From Pseudomonas sp. J452 (GTDB lineage: Bacteria > Pseudomonadota > Gammaproteobacteria > Pseudomonadales > Pseudomonadaceae): a stretch of DNA of 64,000 bases. Below the pieces are notes generated by a model. That model was not told the origin of the DNA and searched no databases. It saw only the letters and a program-made list of their open reading frames with translations. The position numbers and the translations under genes were made by a program. The stretch is taken from positions 4,712,001-4,776,000 of the forward strand of contig NZ_CP088294.1 in the NCBI RefSeq assembly GCF_024666525.1, given 5' to 3'. This document shows positions 43,915-55,546 of the stretch, in pieces (within the stretch, counting starts at the first letter, position 1; every line of letters begins with the position of its first letter).

Positions 43915-45684
43915 CTAGCAATTCGCCTTGTACCAATCCTTGGAAAAAGATTGAACGGCCAACGCACAATTCTTTGCCAAGGCAATATCCATCATGCTCT
44001 GGTAGATGGACCGCAGATACGCGGTATATTCCCTGGCGCGCATCAGTTCTTTATCGTTGTAAGGCGCCCCGTCCATGCGCATCAGGCGCAAATCGACAAC
44101 ACCGTACTGCTTCCTGCCATTCACCATCAGGCCCGCCGGCGAGCGGATGCTATATCGCACCCGAGCCATGCGATGACCGCTGTGATGCTGATCCGACCAT
44201 TGCGCCGTATCGGACATTCGGGGTGGCAGATAGAAGTGACGGCCTTCCGGCACACGCTCCAAGGGGCAATGGCCAGGCGTGTAGTGCCAGCTGTTGAAGG
44301 TCATGCGCCCCGCGATGGCATAGACGATGCGAAACAGCAGGTCACCGTCACTGGACAGCTGCTGACGCACCTGCGGGCTGGGGAATACAGCGCAAAAGTA
44401 GTCGGTCGTGGGCAGATCGCAGATGGCCTCGTAATGTTCCTGCGCGAACATTTGACTCCAAGCCATCAGGTCGCGTGGCGAGCGCGTCATGCCGATATCG
44501 GATGCCAGTTCCTCGACGGCGGATAACACCACCATCTTGAGCAGTTGCTCGACGGCACTGAGATCGTGTTCCGGCGCGTACCGCTCGGGATGGTCGGCGA
44601 TGGCCTGGATCACCGAGGCAAACAGCTCATCGATGTCAGCGAACCGGGCCACATGGATGCCATAGCGGTCTTCGATGTAACTCCGCACCTTGTCGGGCAT
44701 GTTACCGACGCTCAGGTCGAGCGCCGCACGCGTGGCATAGCGCTCCGTTTTGTGGAAATTGAGACCGTTGACATTCCGATAGATGAAATGCTCCTGGCGT
44801 ACCCACGCCTTCAGCTCCTTCAAATACTCGGCCTTGCGCTCGAGACTGAACAGGGAGAAGACCGTTTTTTTCTGCAGCAGCGCTTCATACTCATGGATTT
44901 TTTCGTTGAAGTGCTTATCCAGGATCAGTGGTGTTAGCTGCCGGCCGTTGAATTCCTCGACCCGCTGATTCGCCTTGGCGATGAGATATATGCAGAAAAC
45001 AGCAAATTTTTGCTGAACGCTCCATTGCTCGGGCGCCAGAGAGCGCAGATCCGTCAACAGGTGTCCAGGAAGATGTTTGCCACCCTTGGCAAGCAAATTG
45101 TTGTATTTGTCGAAATTGGTGAAGGTGTGATCCGAGATGTATAAAAGAACGGGATCTATGTGATCTATCGCATGATAGACCCGTTCGAACATGATCAAGA
45201 TATCCACACCGGACATTGTGGCGAAGAACTCTTCTACGATCTTTTTCTCGCTATCCAAAACGCTGGCATGATCGATGATTGCCTGCTCGACCAGCTCCAC
45301 CTGTTCATCGACCAGAGTGACCCTTGCGAATACACGACAGCAAGCCGACTCGGGGAGCTTATTGTCCAAATAAATTCGGCCATAGTCCCATACGCCCAAA
45401 TACCAAGCGCTTCTATCGCCTTCATCCGCATCATCCGCCGAACAGGCGCTGAGTCTGTTCGCGCCGGCAAGATTCAAAACCGTCTGTTGAATGGGAGACA
45501 GGCTTTGCAGGCCAAACTCTACAAGCTGACGACCATCCAATGAGACCAGATTGTCGATAGCCTCGCTCAAGCATAATCCTGTGGCATTGGCCGCGCGGAT
45601 CTTGCTTATTATTTTCGCGAAATCAGGGCTGTCCAACAATTGCGAGGCGACGTTCTCTTTGGATTCAACACTGGATGCCAGCAC
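43915..45684 (-). CDS. Unknown 589-residue protein of the lipid locus
   Basis: I do not recognise this protein. From a GTG at 45684 with AAGGA 8 bp upstream (an in-frame TTG at 45705 adds 7 residues) it runs about 589 residues. It is soluble, has no signal peptide, and is rich in aromatic and His residues. The C-terminal part has SWHYTPGHCPLERVPEGRHF, then SDQHHSGHRMARVRYSIR and YGVVDLRLMRMDG, which look like a compact domain with possible metal or catalytic His. It sits 13 bp after the reductase gene, so it is part of the operon and is a candidate for a novel biosynthetic enzyme. Confidence 0.85.
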   Translation of the reverse strand: MLASSVESKENVASQLLDSPDFAKIISKIRAANATGLCLSEAIDNLVSLDGRQLVEFGLQSLSPIQQTVLNLAGANRLSACSADDADEGDRSAWYLGVWDYGRIYLDNKLPESACCRVFARVTLVDEQVELVEQAIIDHASVLDSEKKIVEEFFATMSGVDILIMFERVYHAIDHIDPVLLYISDHTFTNFDKYNNLLAKGGKHLPGHLLTDLRSLAPEQWSVQQKFAVFCIYLIAKANQRVEEFNGRQLTPLILDKHFNEKIHEYEALLQKKTVFSLFSLERKAEYLKELKAWVRQEHFIYRNVNGLNFHKTERYATRAALDLSVGNMPDKVRSYIEDRYGIHVARFADIDELFASVIQAIADHPERYAPEHDLSAVEQLLKMVVLSAVEELASDIGMTRSPRDLMAWSQMFAQEHYEAICDLPTTDYFCAVFPSPQVRQQLSSDGDLLFRIVYAIAGRMTFNSWHYTPGHCPLERVPEGRHFYLPPRMSDTAQWSDQHHSGHRMARVRYSIRSPAGLMVNGRKQYGVVDLRLMRMDGAPYNDKELMRAREYTAYLRSIYQSMMDIALAKNCALAVQSFSKDWYKANC

Positions 45685-45718
45685 TTGAAATATCCTTATT
45701 TTCAAATTATCTGTTTGA

Positions 45719-46444
45719 CTACCATCTGTCGTAGTGAAGCTGACGGGCCTTCACGCCGGACTGAAGCAGCATGTCGACAACGGATTCAACGGATTGCTTG
45801 CCGCCGGCCACATATATATCGCAGGAATCCACGCGATGACCGATGATGTCCGGAAGAATGTCCTGAACATACCCCACCTGCCCCCACCAATCGGGTGTCT
45901 CTGGTCGGGATAACACAGGCACATATTCGAAGTTTGGATGGATGGATTGCAAATCTCGCCAATAATCATCCAGATAGAGACCGTGCTCCGAACGCGCGCT
46001 CCAGAGCAAATAGCACTTCCCAGAACCGTTCAAACGCAGCGCGTATTCGAGCAACCCTTTGATCTGACTGATGCCGAGCCCAATGGCGACAAAGATGGGC
46101 GTGCGTTGTGATTCGACATTGAGCACGCAGCTTCCGAAAGGACCCTGGATGCTAATTTTATCCCGATTCGTCAGCAGCTCATGTAGCTGTCTATTGCGAA
46201 AACTTAATTTATCTATCTTTATATGAAATTCAAGAATGTTTTCTTCGTTAGGAATTGAAGCGATCGACAGCGGATAACTATCCTGGTCATTGAGAAGAAT
46301 GGCGTACTGACCCGGTTGATATTGAAAATTATCGCCTGCATGCAATTGCATCTTAACCGTCACAATGGAGTCATTTACAGCCGTCCGCTCAACTAGGCTC
46401 GCCTGCACACAGTCAACCTGAGCTGGCCGGATCACGTCCTTCAT
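45719..46444 (-). CDS. FNR-type flavin/ferredoxin reductase (Fre/LuxG-like)
   Basis: A 241-residue ferredoxin-NADP reductase-fold protein. FAD-binding YPLSIASIP (an R-x-x-S/T variant with L in place of R), the GPFGSC segment and the NAD-binding start PIFVAIGLGISQIKGLL are present. It has no 2Fe-2S domain, like Fre/LuxG flavin reductases. It could give reduced flavin to the class D monooxygenase at 48133 or electrons to the ferredoxin-P450 pair. First gene of the long minus-strand block. Confidence 0.87.
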   Translation of the reverse strand: MKDVIRPAQVDCVQASLVERTAVNDSIVTVKMQLHAGDNFQYQPGQYAILLNDQDSYPLSIASIPNEENILEFHIKIDKLSFRNRQLHELLTNRDKISIQGPFGSCVLNVESQRTPIFVAIGLGISQIKGLLEYALRLNGSGKCYLLWSARSEHGLYLDDYWRDLQSIHPNFEYVPVLSRPETPDWWGQVGYVQDILPDIIGHRVDSCDIYVAGGKQSVESVVDMLLQSGVKARQLHYDRW

Positions 46445-46679
46445 ATTGACAGAACTCCATTCCTTAGAGATGGCAAAATTTCGTCTTTATATTATCGCAA
46501 CATTAGCGACGCGCCATCTTATATATGCCGCCCCTCATTCGCCAACATGAATTTTCATAATTGCTGTTTGCTTAACACAAATTTTTCATATCACCAGTCT
46601 AATGCGATAATTGCTTCGCCTAATTGTCACTTTCAACCAGTTCGCAACGCTCATCTGAATATTGAAAAGTCGTAAACGC

Positions 46680-47569
<890 letters not shown>

Positions 47570-47645
47570 GATGATGCCCCACAGGGGAAAGCAGGGAACT
47601 CAGCATCCGGAAACAGACAGCTCAGCTGAAGGCGAGGCTTATGGA

Positions 47646-47771
47646 ATGGCTACGAAAAGTACCCCGCCAGACAATAACAAAAACAGCACAAGACTGCCCG
47701 TATCTGACAAATTCATTCGAATTTTAAATTCTGCGATCTATTTAACAATGATATGGGCATTGGCTGTTTAA
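47646..47771 (+). CDS. Possible 41-residue membrane peptide
   Basis: Starts MATKSTPPDNNKNSTRLPVS and ends in a hydrophobic helix-like tail (ILNSAIYLTMIWALAV). GAGG lies about 12 bp upstream. It is in otherwise gene-free DNA after the IS66 relic. Low certainty; may be chance. Confidence 0.25.
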   Translation: MATKSTPPDNNKNSTRLPVSDKFIRILNSAIYLTMIWALAV

Positions 47772-48132
47772 ACGTGAAATATTCCGTTTGCACCTGTCAT
47801 TTTTCACCAACATATTACACTGACCACCGCGCGCGCCGGAGAAACATGCTGCGCCCGCCGCCGCCTTATCAGTGCCTGTATCAATAATTAAAAAAACCGT
47901 TTTATTTCAATGAGATACAAAAAACAATCGTAGGCTCGATGCGCTTTTTTTCAACGCCGTAGGTCGCTTCGGCATCCTGCCGACGCGCACCCCTGCAATT
48001 TGGAAAGCGCGGAGTTAATGATTAAAGTCCGCGACCGTGTAGAAGTAAACGCGCACCAACAGGTTGAATTCAATGTCGCCTGTTATTGCCTGACTTATTA
48101 GTCAAGATCATACCATCAATAAGGAAGGGGTC

Positions 48133-49338
48133 ATGGAGCAACAAGCAGGAAAGCAACCTATCGACTGCGTCAAAATCGCCAAGGACATGTTCGATCTGGT
48201 GCGAAAAAATGCCGCTGAGATAGAGGAGAAAAGACGGCTGACCGACGCGGTTCTCGACGCCCTACAGCAATCCGGTATGTACTCCGTCAACGTCCCCGAT
48301 GAGTTCGGCGGCACCTCGCCCAGCCCCCGCGCACAATGCGAGGCCATCGAGGAACTGTCCCGGGCTGATGGTTCGGTGGGCTGGTGCTTCATGGTGTCCA
48401 CCGGCTTCAACTGGCAGGTGGGGCACGACTTCGGCAGTCAAGCCATGGATGAGGCGTTTGCCGATATCTCTAAGCACGTCGCCGGCTCGTTCATGCCGTC
48501 GGTCATGGCCAAGCCGGTGGATGGTGGCTACATCATCAACGGCCAGAGCAAATACAACAGTAACGTGTATGGCTCCGGTTTCAAGTTCGTCAACGCAATG
48601 ATCCAGGATCCGTCCAAACCGGCCAATATCAAGGCAGGTGAAATGCCGGAGATTCGCGCCATGCTGGTCCCCGACGCAGACTGCGAAATCGTGGATATAT
48701 GGAATGTGCTGGGTTTGCGGGGATCGGGCTCCAACGATGTGCGCATCGTCAACAAATTTGTGCCGGCCCATCGCACCATCAACGTGACTGAGTCGATTCA
48801 CAAGCCGGAAAGCGCCCTGAACAGCCCCATCTACCGACTGCCCTATATTCCCTGGACCGCGTTCCACACCGCGGCGGTGGCGGTTGGGATTGCCCAGGCG
48901 GCTTATGAGCACTTCGTCAGGCACGTGAAATCCAAGGTTATGCTCAGTAACAAACTGCAATCCCAGGCGGCCTTCCCCTCCACCAAGTTCGCCATTGCCG
49001 ACGTGGCGACCAGCATTCGCGCGGCTCGTACTCACCTGTTGATGACGGCGGACGAGTGCTGGGAGATCGCTCAGTCGGGGCGGGCCTTCACGCTGGAAGA
49101 ACAGGCGCACATGCAAATGGCCGCCTATCACGCCACGGATGTCTCGGTGAGAGCCGTGCAACAGATCTTCACTGTCTGCGGCGGCGGCGCCATCTTCGAC
49201 AGCAACCCGATTCAGAAATGCCTGCGTGACGTCCTGTGCGTGCGCCAGCATCTGTCGGTCTCGCCCGACCGCTCCCTGGCTTCGATAAGTCGCCGGCTAC
49301 TGGAGCTGCCGCTGGAACCGCATCAGCCTTTCGATTGA
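48133..49338 (+). CDS. Acyl-CoA dehydrogenase-fold protein, likely class D flavin monooxygenase
   Basis: A 401-residue protein with the ACAD fold: N-terminal helical domain (LTDAVLDALQQSGMYSVNVPDEFGG), middle beta domain with VLGLRGSGSNDVRIV and a C-terminal helical bundle. The RGSGSND string and absence of the usual catalytic Glu region make it look like HsaA/DszC-type two-component monooxygenases that use reduced flavin from a separate reductase. The Fre/LuxG-like reductase at 45719 could supply it. First gene of the plus-strand operon, with an AAGGAAGGGG ribosome site. Confidence 0.8.
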   Translation: MEQQAGKQPIDCVKIAKDMFDLVRKNAAEIEEKRRLTDAVLDALQQSGMYSVNVPDEFGGTSPSPRAQCEAIEELSRADGSVGWCFMVSTGFNWQVGHDFGSQAMDEAFADISKHVAGSFMPSVMAKPVDGGYIINGQSKYNSNVYGSGFKFVNAMIQDPSKPANIKAGEMPEIRAMLVPDADCEIVDIWNVLGLRGSGSNDVRIVNKFVPAHRTINVTESIHKPESALNSPIYRLPYIPWTAFHTAAVAVGIAQAAYEHFVRHVKSKVMLSNKLQSQAAFPSTKFAIADVATSIRAARTHLLMTADECWEIAQSGRAFTLEEQAHMQMAAYHATDVSVRAVQQIFTVCGGGAIFDSNPIQKCLRDVLCVRQHLSVSPDRSLASISRRLLELPLEPHQPFD

Positions 49339-49417
49339 TGCGACCAGATCTGGGTGAAGCCAGGGCTTCATCCAGTGCACCACCAATTCCCATCTTTTCC
49401 TATTAAGGGCTTCAGCC

Positions 49418-49747
49418 ATGCCTTTCGTAGTCACCGAAAGCTGTATCAATTGTAAATATACGGACTGTGTTTCCGTCTGCCCTGTCGATTGCTTCTATGA
49501 AGGCCCCAACTTTCTGGTCATAGATCCCAACGAATGCATCGACTGTGCCCTGTGCGAAACGGAATGTCCTGCCGATGCCATCTACGCGGCGCAATCGGTG
49601 CCCGCCGACCAGGCGCATTTCATCGAGCTCAACGCGGAATTGAGCCGTAGCTGGAAGCGCATCTCTAGCCGCCGGCCGCCGCTGCCGGGCGCCGACGATT
49701 GGAAGAGTGCGTCCAACAAGCTGGCGTTGCTGGAGCGCAGTGTCTGA
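49418..49747 (+). CDS. 7Fe ferredoxin, FdxA type
   Basis: A 109-residue [3Fe-4S][4Fe-4S] ferredoxin: [18 protein letters not shown] followed by [12 protein letters not shown], then the long C-terminal tail ending [11 protein letters not shown] typical of the FdxA group. It would shuttle electrons; the nearby P450 is a plausible partner. It is 79 bp after the monooxygenase gene. A housekeeping fdxA usually sits near mutS/rpoS, so this is an additional pathway-associated copy. Confidence 0.93.
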   Translation: MPFVVTESCINCKYTDCVSVCPVDCFYEGPNFLVIDPNECIDCALCETECPADAIYAAQSVPADQAHFIELNAELSRSWKRISSRRPPLPGADDWKSASNKLALLERSV

Positions 49748-49827
49748 TCTACCTCTGGACTGCTCCCTTTGCCGCCAGCAAGCCCCGCGGCCTTTTTCAG
49801 CCAAACTTTTTTGCAGAAAATTGCCCC

Positions 49828-50331
49828 ATGCCAGCCCGAATCGACCATATCTATGTCCACCCCGCCAGAGCAGTGTTCATGGCGATGGTCGATCTCGACC
49901 TGATCGTCATGAAATATGCCCAGTTGGGCGCGCGGAAGATCGCGGTCAAAGAGCATGCAACACGCTCCGATCAGGTCCACCTCAAAGTGTCTCGCCTACA
50001 TCCCGCGCCCAGCGATCTGCCCTCTATGTTCAGCAAGCTGGCCAATGAATGGAATCATATTACTTATACCGAAACCTGGGATTTGACCCGGAACGACCAG
50101 TGGTGCGCCGCATTCTCCCTCGACATTCGCGGGCTACCGATAAAAATCGCCGGGACCCTGGCACTGATGGATGTCAGAGGAGGCTGCCGTCACCAGATCG
50201 ACTTGACGGTGAGTTGTTCCATTCCGTTCATCGGCAAGGCCATAACCCAATATTTGCAGATGGATGCCGAGCGGCATCTAGCCAGAGAACACCAGATCAT
50301 CGCTCAGCAATTGGCAGGCGAGGTCGCATAA
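49828..50331 (+). CDS. DUF2505 (SRPBCC-fold) protein
   Basis: A 167-residue protein starting MPARIDHIYVHPARAVFMAM, with the DUF2505 pattern through WDLTRNDQWCAAFSLDI and a C-terminal long helix (KAITQYLQMDAERHLAREHQIIAQQLAG). SRPBCC proteins bind hydrophobic ligands in a deep cavity. DUF2505 is best known from actinobacteria. It may bind or shape a lipid intermediate of the locus. An in-frame ATG at 49699 lies inside the ferredoxin gene and is unlikely. Confidence 0.75.
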   Translation: MPARIDHIYVHPARAVFMAMVDLDLIVMKYAQLGARKIAVKEHATRSDQVHLKVSRLHPAPSDLPSMFSKLANEWNHITYTETWDLTRNDQWCAAFSLDIRGLPIKIAGTLALMDVRGGCRHQIDLTVSCSIPFIGKAITQYLQMDAERHLAREHQIIAQQLAGEVA

Positions 50332-50352
50332 CATTGCCAGGGAGCCCGACGC

Positions 50353-51102
50353 ATGAAGAGCATTTTCCCAAAAACACCGGCTACCCGCCTAAGCCAGCGA
50401 CAACAGAAGATCCTGAGATTACTGGGATACATATTTGTGATCGCCACCGCCAGCATAGGGATTTCTTCCGGTTTCTCCGGGTACTTTTTATCCACTGAAA
50501 ATTACGCCGAGCTAACCTCTGCCTTTTATGGCGAGGTATATGCTCTCTCGTTAATATCGAAAAAAATTCCGCATAGCCTTGGATTATTTTTTCATATTTC
50601 CATTGGCACAATCTATATGCTCATGGCGATCTACCAATTCAACACCCAAGCACGCCGCCGCTCACCGCAGGCGCACCGTGCGATAGGCAAAGTTTTTGTT
50701 ATTACCGGCGCCCTTACCGGAATCACCGGCCTCTATATTGCTATTGTCATGCCCTTTGCTGGACAGGTGGAGCGGGCCTTCGCCACTGTCACCGCCCTTT
50801 GGTTCCTTTACGCCCTTTACATGGGCTATGGCCATGCTAAACAGCGCAAGTATCTATTGCACCGGGAATGGATGATACGCAGTTTCGCAGTTGCACTGGC
50901 GGCGGTCGCCATGCGCTTCCCTCTGATAATTATGAACAGGCTCTTGTCTCTAGACTCGATGGTGCTCTTCATCCTAGCAGCTGGCAGTGCGCATCTGGTG
51001 GTGTTGACGGTGGCGGAATGGTGGATTCGTTCAACTCGCCAAGGAAGGGCGGAGACTACGGGGAAAAAGCATGTTGTCGCACAACAGGCGACTTCGGTAT
51101 AG
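50353..51102 (+). CDS. DUF2306 membrane protein
   Basis: A 249-residue inner-membrane protein with about seven helices. The N-terminal LRLLGYIFVIATASIGISSG is followed by SPQAHRAIGKVFVITGALTGI and HREWMIRSFAVALAAVAMRFPL, with the conserved H and R of the DUF2306 family, some of which are thought to be heme-linked or redox membrane proteins. 21 bp after the DUF2505 gene. Role unknown. Confidence 0.8.
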   Translation: MKSIFPKTPATRLSQRQQKILRLLGYIFVIATASIGISSGFSGYFLSTENYAELTSAFYGEVYALSLISKKIPHSLGLFFHISIGTIYMLMAIYQFNTQARRRSPQAHRAIGKVFVITGALTGITGLYIAIVMPFAGQVERAFATVTALWFLYALYMGYGHAKQRKYLLHREWMIRSFAVALAAVAMRFPLIIMNRLLSLDSMVLFILAAGSAHLVVLTVAEWWIRSTRQGRAETTGKKHVVAQQATSV

Positions 51103-51177
51103 CGAAAAGCGCGTGGGGTATCGGCAGGTGGAACGGTCGATGGATGGACGACGGGATAGTTGTTTCAGGATATTCGA

Positions 51178-52416
51178 ATGAAAAAAAGGACTTTCTACAG
51201 CGTAGGCCCACTAACACTGCTACTAGTGCTGCCCGCCTGGGGCGCGAACTGGCAGGGTGAGGTTGCCTTGGAAGGGCGTACATTTCAACAAAAGGGCCCG
51301 GCGGGCCAAGCCGACAGCAATCTCTCTCTACGTCTACAGCTGGAGTATGCGCAGGATTTCAATAATGATCAGGACCGCATCGAGTTCATTGGCTTCGCGC
51401 GCGGTGACCAGCACGACGCCGATCGCTCCCACGGCGATATCCGAGAGTTGAGCTGGCAGCGCATCGGCTCCGACTGGGAGTTGCGGGCGGGCATCAGCAA
51501 GGTGTTCTGGGGCGTGACCGAGTCCCGGCACCTGGTGGATATCATCAACCAGACCGACCAGGTCGAGAACATCGACGGAGAGGACAAGCTCGGCCAGCCC
51601 ATGCTAAGGCTGTCTCTTCTGCGAGCCTGGGGTACGCTGGAGCTGTTCGCCCTACCCTACTTTCGCGAGCGTACCTTTCCCGGCACGGATGGCCGCTTCA
51701 CCGCCCCCTTGCCCATAGATAGTGATGCCACGACTTATGAATCGGGTGCCCGCCGCAACCGATTCGACGGCGCTATACGCTACAGCCATTCGTTCGCCGA
51801 CATCGACATCAGCCTGGCGCATTTTTCCGGCACCAGCCGCGATCCCAGCTTGAGCTACAACGGCGATCTCGCCGACCCGCGACTGGCCCCTCATTACGCC
51901 GTGATCGACCAGACCAGTCTGACAGCCCAGTACATCTACGAGGGCTGGCTGTGGAAGCTGGAGGGCCTGACCCGCGCCGGCGAGGGCGACCGCTATGGCG
52001 CGGTGGTCGGCGGTTTGGAATACACCCAAGTGGGGCTGTGGGCATCCGGTACCGACTTGGGCTGGGTGCTAGAATACCTGTTCGACGAACGCAAGGATCA
52101 GGCGCCAGGCTTCCTGGAGCAGGATCTGTTCGCCGCCTGGCGCCTGACCCTCAATGACGCCCACTCCACGGAACTGCTGGCAGGACTGACCTGGGACCCG
52201 CAAAGCGAGGAAAAGATCTATTCGATCAAAGCCTCACGCCGACTAGCCAGCGCCTACAAGATCAGTCTGGAAGGACGCGTCTTCAGTGGCGGCCAGCCTC
52301 TGCCGACCAACAAGCCGGCCCTGTTGCGCCAGCTCGCCAGCGCGGACGCGAACAACAAGCTGGGACAGTTACAGACGGAAGATTATCTCCAGCTTGAACT
52401 AACGCACTATTTTTAA
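51178..52416 (+). CDS. Outer-membrane beta-barrel protein
   Basis: A 412-residue protein with a signal peptide (MKKRTFYSVGPLTLLLVLPAWGA, cut before NWQGE), alternating beta-strand sequence throughout and a terminal Phe (LELTHYF), the signature of Bam-assembled barrels. It is about the size of a 16-18-stranded porin and is DUF1302-like in style. It may be the outer-membrane exit or uptake route for the locus product, in line with the MMPL and LolA-like proteins. The ATG at 51178 is preferred over that at 51160, which would spoil the signal peptide. Confidence 0.82.
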   Translation: MKKRTFYSVGPLTLLLVLPAWGANWQGEVALEGRTFQQKGPAGQADSNLSLRLQLEYAQDFNNDQDRIEFIGFARGDQHDADRSHGDIRELSWQRIGSDWELRAGISKVFWGVTESRHLVDIINQTDQVENIDGEDKLGQPMLRLSLLRAWGTLELFALPYFRERTFPGTDGRFTAPLPIDSDATTYESGARRNRFDGAIRYSHSFADIDISLAHFSGTSRDPSLSYNGDLADPRLAPHYAVIDQTSLTAQYIYEGWLWKLEGLTRAGEGDRYGAVVGGLEYTQVGLWASGTDLGWVLEYLFDERKDQAPGFLEQDLFAAWRLTLNDAHSTELLAGLTWDPQSEEKIYSIKASRRLASAYKISLEGRVFSGGQPLPTNKPALLRQLASADANNKLGQLQTEDYLQLELTHYF

Positions 52417-52492
52417 CCGCTGCGACGGAGCGCGCTCACCCGGGCGCACTATGGCTGCCTGCAATCAATTCCCGGAGCTCAAAGCCATGTAG

Positions 52493-53160
<668 letters not shown>

Positions 53161-53476
53161 ATGCTGCAGTTGCCAGCAGAGCCACGACTCTGGTTGAACT
53201 GCAAATTGACCTGACTGCGGATTTCGGTGAATAGGGCCGGTCATTTTGGTAACAACGTGACCAATATTCCGCCTGCTCCGAAGCAGGCGGTCGCTGTACA
53301 TTGCACACCGCTTGTGCGTAGACACATGCGCCGTACCTGGCACTGGCAACCTCTTCGCCCTGTCGCTTGAGCTTTCGGCCGGGCAGATTAGCCGTCTCAA
53401 GACCGTGAGCAGTTTGGAGCCCTCAGAACCGGCCAAAACACCCGTTCCCTGGGCGGTCGGCGAGTCGCGGCCTGAT
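53161..53476. other. Gene-free stretch, mosaic DNA
   Basis: No credible gene. A leftward open frame from 53496 (starts MRGVTTRSGRDSPTAQG) has a composition rich in Arg, Ser and Gly without any domain I recognise. GCCTGCTCCGAAGCAGGC near 53270 is a small palindrome. Confidence 0.4.
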
Positions 53477-53731
53477 CTAGTGGTGACACCGCGCAAACAT
53501 CTGCAGCACAGGGAGGAGAGTCAGCCATCCCTCGATCGCCTCCACCAACTCGGCTGACTCGTCCCGTCGCACAGTCATACCCTCAACTGCTCCACTCAAA
53601 TCGCCACGAGCAAGGCGCCGAGCGACCGGTAGGGTTTCATGCCAAGGTGCGACGATTAAGTAGCGAATGATCAACGAGGCCAACAGTGTCGAAGTGACGA
53701 TAATTAAAGCACTCAACGCCTGTAGGAGCAT
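53477..53731 (-). pseudogene. Chemoreceptor fragment (TM2 and HAMP)
   Basis: An 84-residue piece beginning LLQALSALIIVTSTLLASLI (membrane helix) and continuing VARRLARGDLSGAVEG and RRDESAELVEAIEG, the HAMP linker of an MCP. Both the sensor and the signalling domains are absent. A relic carried next to IS DNA. Confidence 0.65.
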
Positions 53732-53909
53732 GAGCGGACGACCGCGTTTACTGATCTATACTTGCGTCGCAGCGACAATTTACTCGACCTGCCGAATGCC
53801 CCAAAGGCACACCCAGCAGTGCTAAATGTAGAGTTCGCACCGTATTGCACGACGCATTTCTTCCGAAGATGGGGCCCCCGACTGAGGCGCCCCTGACAAC
53901 CCGTCTATC

Positions 53910-55280
53910 CTATCGAATCCCTGCCAGGCGCAAAGCTGCCGGCGTATAGTCAGCTGACGAAGCCGGGCGGCCGAAGTCGTAGGATTGCTTCTCTTCGTTC
54001 TTCATGCCGAATGCTAGATAACGACCAGACTGCAGATCATACAATGCTTCCAGTGTGTACCACGGCACTTGCTTGTTGTAGTAGTACTGGGCATGCCCCT
54101 CCCCCACTCGCCACAGAGTGCCACGACCATCGTAATGGTCGACAACCGCGACCTGCCAGGTGTCCTCGTCGATATAGAAGTCGCGCTTGGCATAGATGTG
54201 CCGCGCGCCAGCCTTCAGGGTCGCAGTCACGTGCCAGACGCGGTGCAGCTCATAACGAGTCAGGTCCTGGTTGATATGTCCCGCCTTGATGATGTCGGAG
54301 TATTTCAGCTGCGGCGAATCGAGCTTGTAGCTGTTGTAGGCAATATACATTTCCTTCTTGCCGTTCAGCTTCCACTCGTAACGGTCGGGAGCGCCGTTGT
54401 ACAGATCGTAGTTGTCGGAAGTGCGCAGGCCGTCGGATGCAGTGCCCGGGCTGTCGTAGGCCACCTGCGGGGCGCGGCGCACCCTACGTTGACCGGCGTT
54501 GTACTGCCAAGCCATACGCGGCTCCTTGATCTGGTTGATAGTCTCATGCACCAGCAGCACGTTACCGGACAGGCGCGAGGGCGCGGTAACACGCTGCATG
54601 AAATAATACGATACGTTGCCTTTCTTACTCGGATCGAAATCGGCGAGGTTGACGAGCCAGGCAAAGTCGTCCTGGAAGTGCACCATGCTATAGGCGCCGT
54701 TCGCCTGCGGAGTAGCCTGTGTCAGCAGACGCTTCGCGCTGCCACCGCGATAACGGCTGATGTGGTTCCAGATCACCTCCACACCGTTCTGCGGGATCGG
54801 GAAGGGGTTAGCGACCTGGTTGTAGCCCTGCAGACCGTTGCCGTCTTCTACCAGCTTGGTGGCGATGGCATTGGCCTTGGTCCCGGCAAACACATCGGCC
54901 GACAGAGTGGCAGTGCGATGAGTCGGATACACCGGCAAACGGTAAGTGTCTGGATAGCGCTTGAACATTGCCTGCTGCCCGGGTGATAGCTTGTCCTTGT
55001 ATTGCTCCATGTTCTGCGCAGTGATGGTGAACAGCGGCTTTTCATTGGCAAAGGGGTCAGCAAGAAAGCCCTTGGCGTCGACCGCGCCGGCATTCTGAGG
55101 CAGACCACCAGTCCATTCGGGAATGCTGCCGTCGGCATTCCCGACCTTCTCGGCGCCGATTGGGGTCAGCGAGGCACCCAACTTGGCTGCCTCGCCTGGA
55201 GAGACAGCAGCCATTACGCCGGCAGCCAGCAGGGACAGCGCCAGGACGCCGGTTTGCAGCAGGTATTTAGTTGTTTTCAT
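53910..55280 (-). CDS. DUF1329 periplasmic protein
   Basis: A 456-residue secreted protein: signal peptide MKTTKYLLQTGVLALSLLAAGVMA, then the DUF1329 pattern (LGASLTPIGAEKVGNADGSIPEWTGG at the mature start, RYRGGSAKRLL, NPFPIPQNGVEVIWNH, WRVGEGHAQYYYN). The fold is LolA/LolB-like. In Pseudomonas DUF1329 genes are usually next to DUF1302 barrels. Here a barrel gene (51178) is convergent, separated by IS relics, so this pair may belong to the same transport function. An upstream ATG at 55298 adds 6 residues and is less likely. Confidence 0.9.
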   Translation of the reverse strand: MKTTKYLLQTGVLALSLLAAGVMAAVSPGEAAKLGASLTPIGAEKVGNADGSIPEWTGGLPQNAGAVDAKGFLADPFANEKPLFTITAQNMEQYKDKLSPGQQAMFKRYPDTYRLPVYPTHRTATLSADVFAGTKANAIATKLVEDGNGLQGYNQVANPFPIPQNGVEVIWNHISRYRGGSAKRLLTQATPQANGAYSMVHFQDDFAWLVNLADFDPSKKGNVSYYFMQRVTAPSRLSGNVLLVHETINQIKEPRMAWQYNAGQRRVRRAPQVAYDSPGTASDGLRTSDNYDLYNGAPDRYEWKLNGKKEMYIAYNSYKLDSPQLKYSDIIKAGHINQDLTRYELHRVWHVTATLKAGARHIYAKRDFYIDEDTWQVAVVDHYDGRGTLWRVGEGHAQYYYNKQVPWYTLEALYDLQSGRYLAFGMKNEEKQSYDFGRPASSADYTPAALRLAGIR

Positions 55281-55546
55281 ATACATAGTCTTCCTCAAAA
55301 ATCCTTTCCATTTAGAAGTTCACTCCAAAGCCGTGTGCAATAAAGTCACAGTTTTCAATGATGCTGTACTTGCTGTCAGAAAACTTGGTGCCGGCTAGGC
55401 TGATCGTATACACCACTCACTCCCAGCAAGTGTTTAACCATCTGAATTACCAGACATCTAAGCATCAAGAGGAGAGATTTTCCGCAAGCGCTGAGACACC
55501 TTCGGCCATGCCGGAATCACCAAGTTAGATTGGTATTTAATTTATC

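Noticed and set aside
43915..45684. Carnitine/choline acyltransferase
   Set aside because: Considered because of length and His-rich motifs, but the acyltransferase catalytic His region and CoA motifs are not visible, so I leave it as unknown.
45719..46444. LuxG of a bioluminescence operon
   Set aside because: The protein is Fre/LuxG-like, but no luxA/luxB-type luciferase or luxC/E genes are in the window; the ACP, ligase and reductase are of other families.
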